Shown: positions 44,302 through 52,971 of the stretch, in pieces | Position numbering within the stretch: the first letter of the stretch is position 1 | How the letters are laid out: each line of letters begins with the position of its first letter | NCBI GenBank assembly: GCA_019358855.1 | Contig: JAHHII010000008.1 | Coordinates: 1 to 64,000 of the forward strand | DNA length: 64,000 nucleotides | Source of the DNA: Timaviella obliquedivisa GSE-PSE-MK23-08B | GTDB taxonomy: Bacteria; Cyanobacteriota; Cyanobacteriia; Elainellales; Elainellaceae | Direction: 5' to 3' | Translations under genes and position numbers: made by a program | Notes under the pieces: model-generated | The model's input: the letters and a program-made list of their open reading frames with translations, nothing else | Told to the model about the DNA's origin: nothing | Database searches by the model: none

Positions 44302-45507
44302 TCAGCGCGCTGGCAATGGCGCTTTGTGAATCAACACGTAAGCTTGAGCATATTCAGGCAGATTTTGGGTTGCCGCATAGAACGCATCGCGATCGCCAAA
44401 CACGCCTGCCAGAAAATCTAGTTGATGCAAATTTGGCAAAAAAGCTCCGCCCGTATCCGCGACAACGCCTAACTGTAGTTGCGATCGCCCCCCTGTGCTG
44501 TGCGCTAACGCTACAATCTTGCCCAACCCCAGATTCAACACATCTCCTGCAAAGGTCACCCCTGGTTTAATCGAGATTTTAGACTCAAATTGGTGCCCAT
44601 ACCCTTTAATGCCATCCACCGCTCTAAAGTACCAGTAGCGTCCTTGCCGATTAGCCGAAACACCGGGAATATAAGCAATACCGTTGTTGCGATCGACATT
44701 GAAAAAGTCTGTAGTTCCATCGGTGAAGTTAATCGAGATGGTTCCTTGCAGCAAAGCATCTTCAAAACCCTCCCGCGTTAGGTAAGCCAACGGCTCCACC
44801 CGCCCAAACTCAGTCCCGCCTGGCTCATAAATCCCCGATAAAACCTCTTGCTTGGTGTACTTCAGGTAAAACTGATCCGACTCCGCCTCTTCTTTTAGTT
44901 GGTAGAGTGGTACATTAAACTCCGCCGTCTGCCTCCGAGAGCCAGGATGCTCAAACACCGCATATTTAGTCAGCCGCAACAGCCGTTCACTAGGAGTTTC
45001 TGGGTCGTAAGCATCCCACTGAATGACCCGAAAGTTGGCGTTGAGAAACTTCGGATCTTTTAACCGAATTGGCTGTCCACCTGCAATATCCTCCTGGAGA
45101 GTCGCGATCATAAATTCCAGCGTATTGAGCACATCCGCAACAGTAACTCCTTGGGTGCCTAAAATACCTTCCCGCGAAACCTCTGGGTTGTCTTGGGAAT
45201 ATGCTTGAAAATAGGCTTGAGTGTTTTGCAGAACGGTAAATAAATCCGTCTCATTAAACCGCACGTCCCCATTCGGCAGCGTTCCAGGTAACATGACTTG
45301 CCGACTGTCAATGCTGAAGCGATCGCGGTGCTGCTCGTCAATGGCTTGATAAAGGGTTGAAACAGCAGCTTGCGCGATCGGAAGAACGGGTTGAGATACG
45401 GGTTGAGAAGCCATAGGCTGCATTCGAGAGTTGAATACCCAAATGCTCAGGAGAATGACTGTGAAGCAAAGGATTAGACTAATTTTTCGGTTCAGCTTGG
45501 TTCTCAT
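44302..45507 (-). CDS. mltA: MltA-family lytic murein transglycosylase
   Basis: A 401-residue exported enzyme that cleaves peptidoglycan strands with formation of anhydromuramic ends. A membrane anchor or signal (ISLILCFTVILLSIWVF) is followed by the MltA barrel and the C-terminal 3D domain, whose acidic motif is seen in LGVVADTGGAFLPNLHQLDF. No lipobox cysteine follows the anchor, unlike E. coli MltA. It begins the minus-strand set mltA-ccsA-KGK-tilS. Confidence 0.88.
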   Translation of the reverse strand: MRTKLNRKISLILCFTVILLSIWVFNSRMQPMASQPVSQPVLPIAQAAVSTLYQAIDEQHRDRFSIDSRQVMLPGTLPNGDVRFNETDLFTVLQNTQAYFQAYSQDNPEVSREGILGTQGVTVADVLNTLEFMIATLQEDIAGGQPIRLKDPKFLNANFRVIQWDAYDPETPSERLLRLTKYAVFEHPGSRRQTAEFNVPLYQLKEEAESDQFYLKYTKQEVLSGIYEPGGTEFGRVEPLAYLTREGFEDALLQGTISINFTDGTTDFFNVDRNNGIAYIPGVSANRQGRYWYFRAVDGIKGYGHQFESKISIKPGVTFAGDVLNLGLGKIVALAHSTGGRSQLQLGVVADTGGAFLPNLHQLDFLAGVFGDRDAFYAATQNLPEYAQAYVLIHKAPLPAR

Positions 45508-45615
45508 TTTACTGATGCTCTCGTTAGGCTCAAAGGCGGCTCAACTTTGTTCAAATATTGTCGCATTATTGCGCTGATTGGGGATTGCTAGAAAAGTCAT
45601 CAGCCATAATTTCCA

Positions 45616-47052
45616 GTGCGTTTTCTCTCTTCCCTCTGGTTTCGCTTTGCCGTTTTGTTTGTTCTAGGGCTGTTGATTTGCCTGAATATATCTTGGCGCA
45701 CTGCTTTGCAGATACTGCAAGGGTCGCCCTCCTCTTCACTCTCTCTATTGCCACCTCTCCCTCAAGATCCATTCATTCAAGCGTACTTTAATCATTCTCA
45801 ATCCTCCCTTTATACAGAGCCCTATCGTCAACAAAAACGCTTAGGAGACAACTTAGAGCAAGTGGCGATAGATGCGATCGCTACCGCTCAATCCACGATC
45901 GACATCGCAGTTCACGAAATTAACCTGCCCCATATTGCCCTAGCACTGAGAGAACGGCATCAGGCGGGAGTTCAAGTTCGGGTCATTATCGAAAACTCGT
46001 ACAGCCGCCCACTAAGTCGCATGACTGCTCAGCAAGTCAACGCATTAAATGAGCACGATCGCAAAAAATATGATGAGTTTTTGCAACTCGCCGACCTTAA
46101 TCATGATGGACAAGTCGATGCAGTAGAAGCCGAGCAGAGAGACGCGATCGCCATTTTACAAATTGCTCAAATTCCCCTCATTGACGACACTGCCGACGGT
46201 TCTAAAGGCAGCGGTTTAATGCATCACAAATTTATAGTTATCGACGGTAAAACTCTCATCGTCAGTTCCGCCAACCTCACGCTGTCAGACATTCACGGTG
46301 ATTTTATCGCCCCTGCCAGCCTAGGTAACGCCAATCATCTTCTTAAAATCAGTAGCCCCCAACTGGCGGAAAACTTCACCCAAGAGTTTAATTTAATGTG
46401 GGGCACTCGTAGTTCCTATCCTCTTTTTGGAGTTAAAAAAGCTTACCGTGCGCCCCAAACTGTGACGCTTACCCCCCGTTCTACTGTGACTGCGCAGTTC
46501 TCTCCTACCTCTAAGCGCCTAGATTGGGAGGAGAGCGTCAATGGGCTAATTAGTCGAGCAATCAGTACTGCTCAGCGATCGGTAGATTTAATGCTGTTTG
46601 TGTTTTCCGAGCAGCCGTTGAGCGATCGTTTAGAGCAGGTGAAAAGCCGAGATGTGCAGGTACGCGCCTTGATCGAACCGCAGTTCTTCAGCCGTGATTA
46701 CAGTGAGGCGTTAGACATGATGGGCGTAGCATTAAAGAATCAGCGTTGTCGGTATGAGAAAGGTAACCGAGTTTGGCGATCGCCCATTACCACAGTCGGC
46801 ACACCAGATTTGCCCCAAGGCGATTTGTTGCATCACAAAGTCGGCATTGTGGATCAGCATCTTGTAATCACAGGTTCGCAAAATTGGAGTGAAGCGGCTA
46901 ATGATAATAACGACGAAAATCTTCTGGTCATTGACAACGCAACTGTTGCTGCCCATTTCCAACGAGAGTTTGAGCGATTGTATCAAGGTGCGTCGTTAGG
47001 GATTCCGAGCAGCGTTCAACGAAAAGTTAAAGAGGAGAAAACTCGATGTTAG
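45616..47052 (+). CDS. Phospholipase D-family protein with inserted EF-hand loop
   Basis: The 478-residue protein has an N-terminal membrane anchor (about 10-28) and two PLD halves. Each half carries an HxKxxxxD motif: H203-x-K205 to D210 (HHKFIVID) and a second in HHKVGIVDQHLVITGSQNW. Between the first beta-strands and the first motif, DLNHDGQVDAVE (160-171) is an exact 12-residue EF-hand calcium loop (D, N, D, G, E at the consensus sites). PLD proteins of this size may act on phospholipids or nucleic acids outside the membrane. The start is GTG at 45616. It is divergent from mltA. Confidence 0.85.
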   Translation: MRFLSSLWFRFAVLFVLGLLICLNISWRTALQILQGSPSSSLSLLPPLPQDPFIQAYFNHSQSSLYTEPYRQQKRLGDNLEQVAIDAIATAQSTIDIAVHEINLPHIALALRERHQAGVQVRVIIENSYSRPLSRMTAQQVNALNEHDRKKYDEFLQLADLNHDGQVDAVEAEQRDAIAILQIAQIPLIDDTADGSKGSGLMHHKFIVIDGKTLIVSSANLTLSDIHGDFIAPASLGNANHLLKISSPQLAENFTQEFNLMWGTRSSYPLFGVKKAYRAPQTVTLTPRSTVTAQFSPTSKRLDWEESVNGLISRAISTAQRSVDLMLFVFSEQPLSDRLEQVKSRDVQVRALIEPQFFSRDYSEALDMMGVALKNQRCRYEKGNRVWRSPITTVGTPDLPQGDLLHHKVGIVDQHLVITGSQNWSEAANDNNDENLLVIDNATVAAHFQREFERLYQGASLGIPSSVQRKVKEEKTRC

Positions 47053-47084
47053 GAATTAAACAGCTTAGCTTTTGAATGAGAAGA

Positions 47085-48179
47085 TTAGGCGGGATGGTAA
47101 TAAAAGGCAACACCTAAAACTACATAGGTCGCCAACAATAGAGTTCCATCCAACCAATTCGATCGCCCGCCGAAGCTGATCAAATTATTGACTGTTACCG
47201 CGATCGCTAACGCCACTACTTCAAAGGCGTTAAAGTTCAGATCGATCGGATGCCCCGAAAATTGCCCTACAAAAACCAGCACTGGAGCTACGAATAAAGC
47301 GATCAATAAACTATCGCCTGTTGTTGTAGAAACCGTCAGATCCATCTGATTCTTCATGGCTAATCGCACTACGGTTACGAATCCTGCGACATCGCTAATT
47401 AATGGAATCAGAATGACTCCTGTGAACAGCGGCGTTAAACCCAACCTTTGAGTTTCTGGCTCAATCACATCAATAAATAACTCAGATTCAAACGCAACCG
47501 CGATCGTCGCCGCCAATAGGATGCCAATCCAAATAATAAGGCTTAAGCTTTTCTCTTTCGGTTCCTCGGGTTCTGACACACTTTTGTCAGCTAAACCAAT
47601 CTGGTAAAGATAGCTGTGTGTTTTAAGTGAGAATAGCAGGGTTAGTCCATAAACAATAATCAGAATAGTGGCAACCACCATAGAGAGATTATGAATGGCG
47701 ATCGCATCGCCAATATTAGAGGTATAAATCACCATCGTTGGCAGCGCGATCGCGGTGACGGCAAGCGTCATCGAAGAACCGTTTACTCTGGCAAGCACAG
47801 GCTTAAATTCTTGCTCTTTATAGCGCAACCCACCCGCCAACATCGCTAACCCCAACAGCAATAACAGCGCACTTAAAATGCTGCCCGTAATGCTGGCTTG
47901 CACAATATCAATCAATCCTCTTTTTAAAGCTGCCAACGCAATGATTAAAGCAGTGGCATTTCCAAAAATGGCATTGACCAGTCCGCCCACAGAAGGCCCT
48001 GTTACCACTGCAACTTTTTCGGTTGCAGTAGAGAGCCAAATCGACAGCGGTACGATCGCCAATGCCGAAGTAACAAAGATGGTCGAGTCTCCCCAATCGA
48101 GCAGCTTGGCGGCGATCGAAATTGGAACAAAGATGAGAAGGACGAGCGGAATAATATTTCTAATGCTCACTGGACTCAA
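47085..48179 (-). CDS. Ca2+/H+ antiporter (CAX family)
   Basis: The 364-residue membrane protein has about eleven helices and the two alpha repeats of cation exchangers, GNATALIIALAALKRG in the first half and LIPLISDVAGFVTVV in the second. It exports calcium in exchange for protons. A TTG at 48179 is used if the start follows AGAGGAT; a GTG at 48170 is the alternative. The start overlaps the stop of the K+/H+ antiporter gene, so both are made from one transcript. Confidence 0.9.
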   Translation of the reverse strand: MSPVSIRNIIPLVLLIFVPISIAAKLLDWGDSTIFVTSALAIVPLSIWLSTATEKVAVVTGPSVGGLVNAIFGNATALIIALAALKRGLIDIVQASITGSILSALLLLLGLAMLAGGLRYKEQEFKPVLARVNGSSMTLAVTAIALPTMVIYTSNIGDAIAIHNLSMVVATILIIVYGLTLLFSLKTHSYLYQIGLADKSVSEPEEPKEKSLSLIIWIGILLAATIAVAFESELFIDVIEPETQRLGLTPLFTGVILIPLISDVAGFVTVVRLAMKNQMDLTVSTTTGDSLLIALFVAPVLVFVGQFSGHPIDLNFNAFEVVALAIAVTVNNLISFGGRSNWLDGTLLLATYVVLGVAFYYHPA

Positions 48180-50533
48180 TTTATCCTCTGTTGATCAATG
48201 GGCAACCGATCGCTAGGCAAATGATCTTCAACGGGTACAAGATTGGGCATGATGCCAGAAGCCAGGGGGAATTGCACTACTTTAGAGGATTCTGGTGCGA
48301 TCCAACTGCTCGCTTGAGTGAGTGAATGAAAGTTACCACATAATAAAAGGCGATCGCCTGCCTGCAAATCACTTGCACCGTTGGGGAACCGAATATATTT
48401 GCTTTCCCGCCGAATCGCCTGAATCAAAATGCCAAACTGCTGTCGAATGTGCAGTTCTGCTAAAGTTTTCCCGATTACATGGCTATCGTCAGGCACCAGC
48501 AACCATTGGCAAGAGGCTTGCTCTGGCACCACGGTTTCCCCTTTAGCCAATTCACTAAATGCTGCCATTTCGTCAGCATCGCCCACGATGAGGAGGCGAT
48601 CGCCCTCCTGCAAAGGCGTTTGTGGATCGGGGTAGTCAATTTCTTCGCCCTGATCTCGGCGAATTGCCATCAGGCTTACCCCCGTTAAGCGGCGCAAATC
48701 GGTTTCTTCCAAAGTCATCCCAGCCAGTGGTGAACCTTCCGGCAATGGATACCAACGACTGTTCATGTCTTGTGCGGCAACGACCAAATCTCGCGAAATT
48801 TGCTCAGGCTGCCGCTTTGAAATAAGATCTTCATAATGAGAATTACGAATTTGCTGCACTTCTCGCTGAATAATGGGTAGCGGAATGCCAATGCTGGTTA
48901 ATAGGTGGGCAGAAAGCTCAAGGCTCGCTTCTAGCTCAGGCTGTACCACTTCTTTTGCGCCTAGTTGATATAGCAAATCAATGTCTTTTTCATGCTCTGC
49001 ACGGACGACTACATCTAAATCTGGAGCAAGCTCCAGTGCCCGCTTGAGGCTAAGGCGCGTACTCATCGGATCTGGCAGCGCGATCGCCATTCCCTTAGCT
49101 TGGCTCACCCCCGCAGCTTGCATCACGTGCAAACTTGCTGCATTTCCGTACACGTAAGGAATTTCTGCCTCGCGCAACTGTTGAATGGCTTGCTCAGATT
49201 GATCAATCACCACCACCGGATAGTTATGGGACTGGAGCAATTGAACAATATTGTGTCCAATATGACCGTAGCCACAGACCACAATATGATCCCGCTTTGG
49301 TAGATTTTCCGGCACTTCCCATGCCTCTTCTGAACCCTCTAGCAAAGTTTTCATCCAGGGCACCTGCTCAGCCCATTCAAAAAGCTGAGGAATTAATCGC
49401 AATACAAATGGGGTCAGCACCAACGTTACTGCTGTTGTACCTAAAATCAGCAGATAAACCCGCCGCGACACCAAGCCCAAAACCTGTCCTTTGCTTGCCA
49501 AAACGAAAGAAAATTCTCCAATTTGCGCCAGCCCCAAACCCACAATCAACGAAGTTTTGAGCGGATAACCAAATGACTTGACCAGCGGCGTAATAATCAA
49601 AAACTTGCCGATAAAGACTAGCGTCACCAGTCCTAAAATCAGTTCTAAATGGTTCCAAATAAAGAATGGATCGATCAACATGCCGATCGCCGCAAAAAAT
49701 AGCGTGGCGAAAATATCCCGAATCGGTTCCACATAGGTCAAAGTTTGATCGGCGTACTCTACCTCTGAAATCATTAATCCGGCGATGAACGCGCCCATCT
49801 CGATAGAAAGCCCCATGTATTCCGTTAATAGCGCAATGCCTAAACAGAGGGCAACCACGCCAAGGAGGAATAACTCTTTGCTTTCAGTGCGAGCCAAGAA
49901 CCGCAGCAGTGGCGGAATGACCCAGATACCTGCCACGATCGCCCCACCTGCCAACAGTGCCGTCTTCAGTAGCGCAATCGCGATCGCCACCCCAATTTCT
50001 TCAGAAGGCTGGTTCAGGGCTGGTAACACTGCCAACATGACCCCCAACGCCAAATCCTGTACCACCAAAATCCCTAACATGACTCGCCCGTGCGCCGTCT
50101 CCGTCTCATTCTTCTCCATCAAGCACTTCAGCACCACCGCCGTTGAAGAAAGAGAGAGAATTGCACCCAAAAATACGCCCTGTGTTGCCGAAGACACCCA
50201 GCCCACGCCCGTCGAAACCAGCGCTGTTACTAGGATGGTTAGGAAAATCTGCAAGCCTCCGCCACCCAAACTAATTCCCTGGACTTTTTTCAATTCTGAG
50301 AACGAAAACTCTACCCCCAAGGCAAATAGCAAAAACGCTGCACCAAACTGCGCCAACGTCTCTACTTGAATAAGCTCCTTAACCAGCCCCAGCCCAGCCG
50401 GGCCCACGATCGCCCCACCCATTAGGTAACCCAACAGCACGGGCTGTTTCAGCAATGCTGCCAGCAGTCCACCACCCGCCGCCGCCGCTAGAACAATAAC
50501 GAGATCAACAATTAATCGAAAGTCTTCTTGCAC
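48176..50533 (-). CDS. CPA2 cation/proton antiporter with RCK domains
   Basis: A 785-residue KefB-type protein. The first 390 residues are the membrane part with about 12 helices (LLKQPVLLGYLMGGAIVGPAG). This is followed by a TrkA-N nucleotide-binding domain (HIVVCGYGHIGHNIVQLL, near 415) and two TrkA-C domains (about 580-750) that usually sense ligands such as cyclic di-AMP or nucleotides. It probably exchanges K+ or Na+ for H+. Start is GTG at 50533. It is cotranscribed with the CAX gene. Confidence 0.92.
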   Translation of the reverse strand: MQEDFRLIVDLVIVLAAAAGGGLLAALLKQPVLLGYLMGGAIVGPAGLGLVKELIQVETLAQFGAAFLLFALGVEFSFSELKKVQGISLGGGGLQIFLTILVTALVSTGVGWVSSATQGVFLGAILSLSSTAVVLKCLMEKNETETAHGRVMLGILVVQDLALGVMLAVLPALNQPSEEIGVAIAIALLKTALLAGGAIVAGIWVIPPLLRFLARTESKELFLLGVVALCLGIALLTEYMGLSIEMGAFIAGLMISEVEYADQTLTYVEPIRDIFATLFFAAIGMLIDPFFIWNHLELILGLVTLVFIGKFLIITPLVKSFGYPLKTSLIVGLGLAQIGEFSFVLASKGQVLGLVSRRVYLLILGTTAVTLVLTPFVLRLIPQLFEWAEQVPWMKTLLEGSEEAWEVPENLPKRDHIVVCGYGHIGHNIVQLLQSHNYPVVVIDQSEQAIQQLREAEIPYVYGNAASLHVMQAAGVSQAKGMAIALPDPMSTRLSLKRALELAPDLDVVVRAEHEKDIDLLYQLGAKEVVQPELEASLELSAHLLTSIGIPLPIIQREVQQIRNSHYEDLISKRQPEQISRDLVVAAQDMNSRWYPLPEGSPLAGMTLEETDLRRLTGVSLMAIRRDQGEEIDYPDPQTPLQEGDRLLIVGDADEMAAFSELAKGETVVPEQASCQWLLVPDDSHVIGKTLAELHIRQQFGILIQAIRRESKYIRFPNGASDLQAGDRLLLCGNFHSLTQASSWIAPESSKVVQFPLASGIMPNLVPVEDHLPSDRLPIDQQRIN

Positions 50534-50660
50534 GAGTTTGTAATCTTGGAGAAATGCTAAGAAATTTGAAGCTTAATGATTTCAGCATACCGAGTTTTCA
50601 GATTCTGCGGAGAGCAAACTCGAATTCAAAATTCAAAAATTTGAAAAGAATTCAGGATCA

Positions 50661-51659
50661 ATGCAGAGTTCCCTAGAATATGGATTAGATCCTTCAGCAA
50701 ACTCCCGATCGCCTCTTCCCATGACCCATCCTTCTCCTTCCCTTCCCAACTCGGCACTCAAAGCCCTCAAGTCATTTCGCCGTTTTCTGTGGCAATATCG
50801 CTTGTCCGTTAGCCTCGTACTAGGCGCGATCGCGCTCCTGTCCGTCCTCGTTACCCCTATCCTGAGTGCCCCTGCTGTAACTCCGACTGTCCAGGTGCAA
50901 CCTTCTAACCCCCAACTTGGCGATACTTTATCGGTAGTGATTCAGGGCAACAGCAGCGCTAACCCAACGATCGATTTTAATCAAAAGACCTACACCGCTT
51001 TTCCCATTGGCGCTAACCGCTACCGTGCTTTGCTACCCACAACCCCACAATTTTCAGCAGGGCGTAAGCCCATTCAGGTGATGATCGATGGCACTGTGAA
51101 AGATTTGGTGGTGCAATTGCGCGATCGCACCTTTCCAACGCAAAGTATTTGGCTAGGCAATGGCGGCGGACCTGAAGGAACTGACCATGAGTTCGATCGC
51201 GTTGATGCCTTCAAAGCCTTGATCACCCCAGATAAACTTTGGAATGGAGCTTTCCGCCGTCCCGCAACCGGTGAAGTGACCAGTATCTACGGCGTTCGTC
51301 GGTACTATAACGGTGAATTTGCCGAAGACTACTATCATCGTGGCGTAGACTATGCCGGAGAAGTTGGCTCTGCTGTGGTTGCCCCTGCTGGCGGCAAAGT
51401 CGTATTAGTCGGGCGAGTTGCCGATGGTTTTGAAATTCATGGTAATACCGTTGGCGTTGACCATGGGCAAGGCGTTATCAGCATTTTTATTCACCTGAGC
51501 CGCATCGATGTCAAAGAAGGCGATCGAGTGCAAGCCGGACAAACTTTAGGCGGAATTGGCTCTACAGGCGCAGCGACAGGGCCACATCTGCACTGGGGAC
51601 TGTATGTTAATGGGCTATCGGTTGATCCGGTGCCTTGGCGAGAAACTGGCTTTGAGTAG
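50661..51659 (+). CDS. M23-family peptidase (LytM-like)
   Basis: A 332-residue exported endopeptidase likely to cut peptidoglycan cross-bridges. A membrane anchor (about 45-70) is followed by a beta-sandwich and the LytM domain with zinc ligands in YYHRGVDYA and GPHLHWGLYVNG. The full active-site set appears present. AGGA precedes the ATG at 50661. It is divergent from the antiporter operon. Confidence 0.9.
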   Translation: MQSSLEYGLDPSANSRSPLPMTHPSPSLPNSALKALKSFRRFLWQYRLSVSLVLGAIALLSVLVTPILSAPAVTPTVQVQPSNPQLGDTLSVVIQGNSSANPTIDFNQKTYTAFPIGANRYRALLPTTPQFSAGRKPIQVMIDGTVKDLVVQLRDRTFPTQSIWLGNGGGPEGTDHEFDRVDAFKALITPDKLWNGAFRRPATGEVTSIYGVRRYYNGEFAEDYYHRGVDYAGEVGSAVVAPAGGKVVLVGRVADGFEIHGNTVGVDHGQGVISIFIHLSRIDVKEGDRVQAGQTLGGIGSTGAATGPHLHWGLYVNGLSVDPVPWRETGFE

Positions 51660-51775
51660 CCTAACTTGCTAAGTCTCTCTGCTTGTTTCCAAAGTTTTCT
51701 GGGCATTATAAGCAGGATTGAGCGTGAGTGAGCGATCGCCCTAACGCAGGGTGTTTTGGAGCTTAGGAAGAAATT

Positions 51776-52318
51776 ATGAGTATTGAAAGAATTGTTGAAC
51801 AGGCTCTGCAAGATGGATATTTAACGCCAGCAATGGAGGCAGAAGTTGGGCGAATTTGTGATACTGCCTCTGAGTTGTCTATTGAAGAATACATGGCATT
51901 AGACCGGCTCATGGGCGCTCTGCTTACGGGCGAAGTGGTGGCAGTGCCTCGCAAGCAGTTTATTAATGTTATGGAAGAATTGGTGCTCACTGAGTCGATC
52001 GCTCGTGTTGCGGAGATTGAAGCCACCAGCGATTGTACCCTCGACTTAGGCGACATTGCAGCTTATGCCCTCAATCGTCTGCCGCCTTTGTATGCGACGA
52101 CTGAAGAAGGTGCAGACTATCAGCGAGGCAGAGCTAAAGACGAATTACAAGATCTGATTGCCCAACAGGTCAATGAGGCGATCGCTCGTAACCTGGATCA
52201 ACCTGAGTTTTTTCCAGAGCGCCAAGTATTGAAAAAGAATACAGGAAGCGAAATGTTGACCCAGGTAAGCTCGCTACTTAAGACCCATGCCTATCAATAT
52301 GAAGTGCAAACGCATTAA
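51776..52318 (+). CDS. ComFB-family protein
   Basis: A 180-residue soluble protein with the ComFB domain at about 65-120 (CTLDLGDIAAYALNRLPPLYATT). The family is named from Bacillus competence. In cyanobacteria related proteins have been reported to bind cyclic dinucleotides (for example CdgR), with effects on cell size or motility. The N-terminal 65 residues are an acidic helical region. It stands alone, ended by a terminator. Confidence 0.85.
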   Translation: MSIERIVEQALQDGYLTPAMEAEVGRICDTASELSIEEYMALDRLMGALLTGEVVAVPRKQFINVMEELVLTESIARVAEIEATSDCTLDLGDIAAYALNRLPPLYATTEEGADYQRGRAKDELQDLIAQQVNEAIARNLDQPEFFPERQVLKKNTGSEMLTQVSSLLKTHAYQYEVQTH

Positions 52319-52339
52319 AGGATGCATTCAGTCAAAAGG

Positions 52340-52370
52340 GCGAGGTTCTAAAAGAGAGCCTCGCTTTTTT
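52340..52370 (+). terminator. Bidirectional terminator after comFB
   Basis: GCGAGG (52340-52345) pairs with CCTCGC (52359-52364), followed by six T; on the minus strand CCTTTT follows the stem, so it can also close the L,D-transpeptidase gene. Confidence 0.75.
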
Positions 52371-52400
52371 GTAGCTCTATCACAAACTTAAGATCGCAAA

Positions 52401-52937
52401 TTAAGGTTGTACCACTACTACTGTTCCGATCGCCACCTGCTCATACAGTGCTTGAATATCTTTATCCCGCATCCGAATACAGCCATGGGAAACGGCTTGT
52501 CCAATGAGGTCGGTTTGATTAGTGCCATGAAAGCCAATTTGGTGAGTACCATCTGTCCAAAAGCCAATCCAGCGGCTGCCTAGGGGGTTGCCTGTTCCGG
52601 TTGGAATAACATCGCCTGTAAAAGGATGTTGCCACGTCGGATTGAGTTGCATATTGAGAATACTGAATTTGCCTGGCGGCGTTTCCCAACCAGCCTTGCC
52701 AACAGCAATGTCATAGCCCACTTGGGTATTTCCATCAGCATAGAGATAAACTTTGCGATCGCCCAAATCCACCACAAGTTGTGATTGCTTCACTTCTGCC
52801 TGGTTGGAGGATGATAAAGCATTCAAAGCGTTGGCAGTTAGAGCCGAAAAAGCCCCCATCTGGCTTGCCACCATCAAGCTTACTGTGGCAAAGCTCATCC
52901 ACATAAAACTTTGGGCAAAGGAGTAATCTCGACTCAT
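52401..52937 (-). CDS. L,D-transpeptidase (YkuD family)
   Basis: A 178-residue exported enzyme that forms 3-3 peptidoglycan cross-links or attaches proteins to the wall. A signal segment (about 10-35) precedes the YkuD domain, with catalytic Cys153 in VSHGCIRMRD, His137 and the flanking TPPGKFSI. Length is small but complete. The upstream gene on the same strand is a beta-helix/SPOR protein, 34 bases away. Confidence 0.92.
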   Translation of the reverse strand: MSRDYSFAQSFMWMSFATVSLMVASQMGAFSALTANALNALSSSNQAEVKQSQLVVDLGDRKVYLYADGNTQVGYDIAVGKAGWETPPGKFSILNMQLNPTWQHPFTGDVIPTGTGNPLGSRWIGFWTDGTHQIGFHGTNQTDLIGQAVSHGCIRMRDKDIQALYEQVAIGTVVVVQP

Positions 52938-52971
52938 GATGTGATGCAGAAACTTTTTCAGAGAGGCTGAT

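Noticed and set aside
50632-50645. TTCAAA-AA-TTTGAA palindrome before the M23 peptidase gene
   Set aside because: It lies in AT-rich filler of a kind common between cyanobacterial genes; six-base arms in such DNA are not strong evidence.
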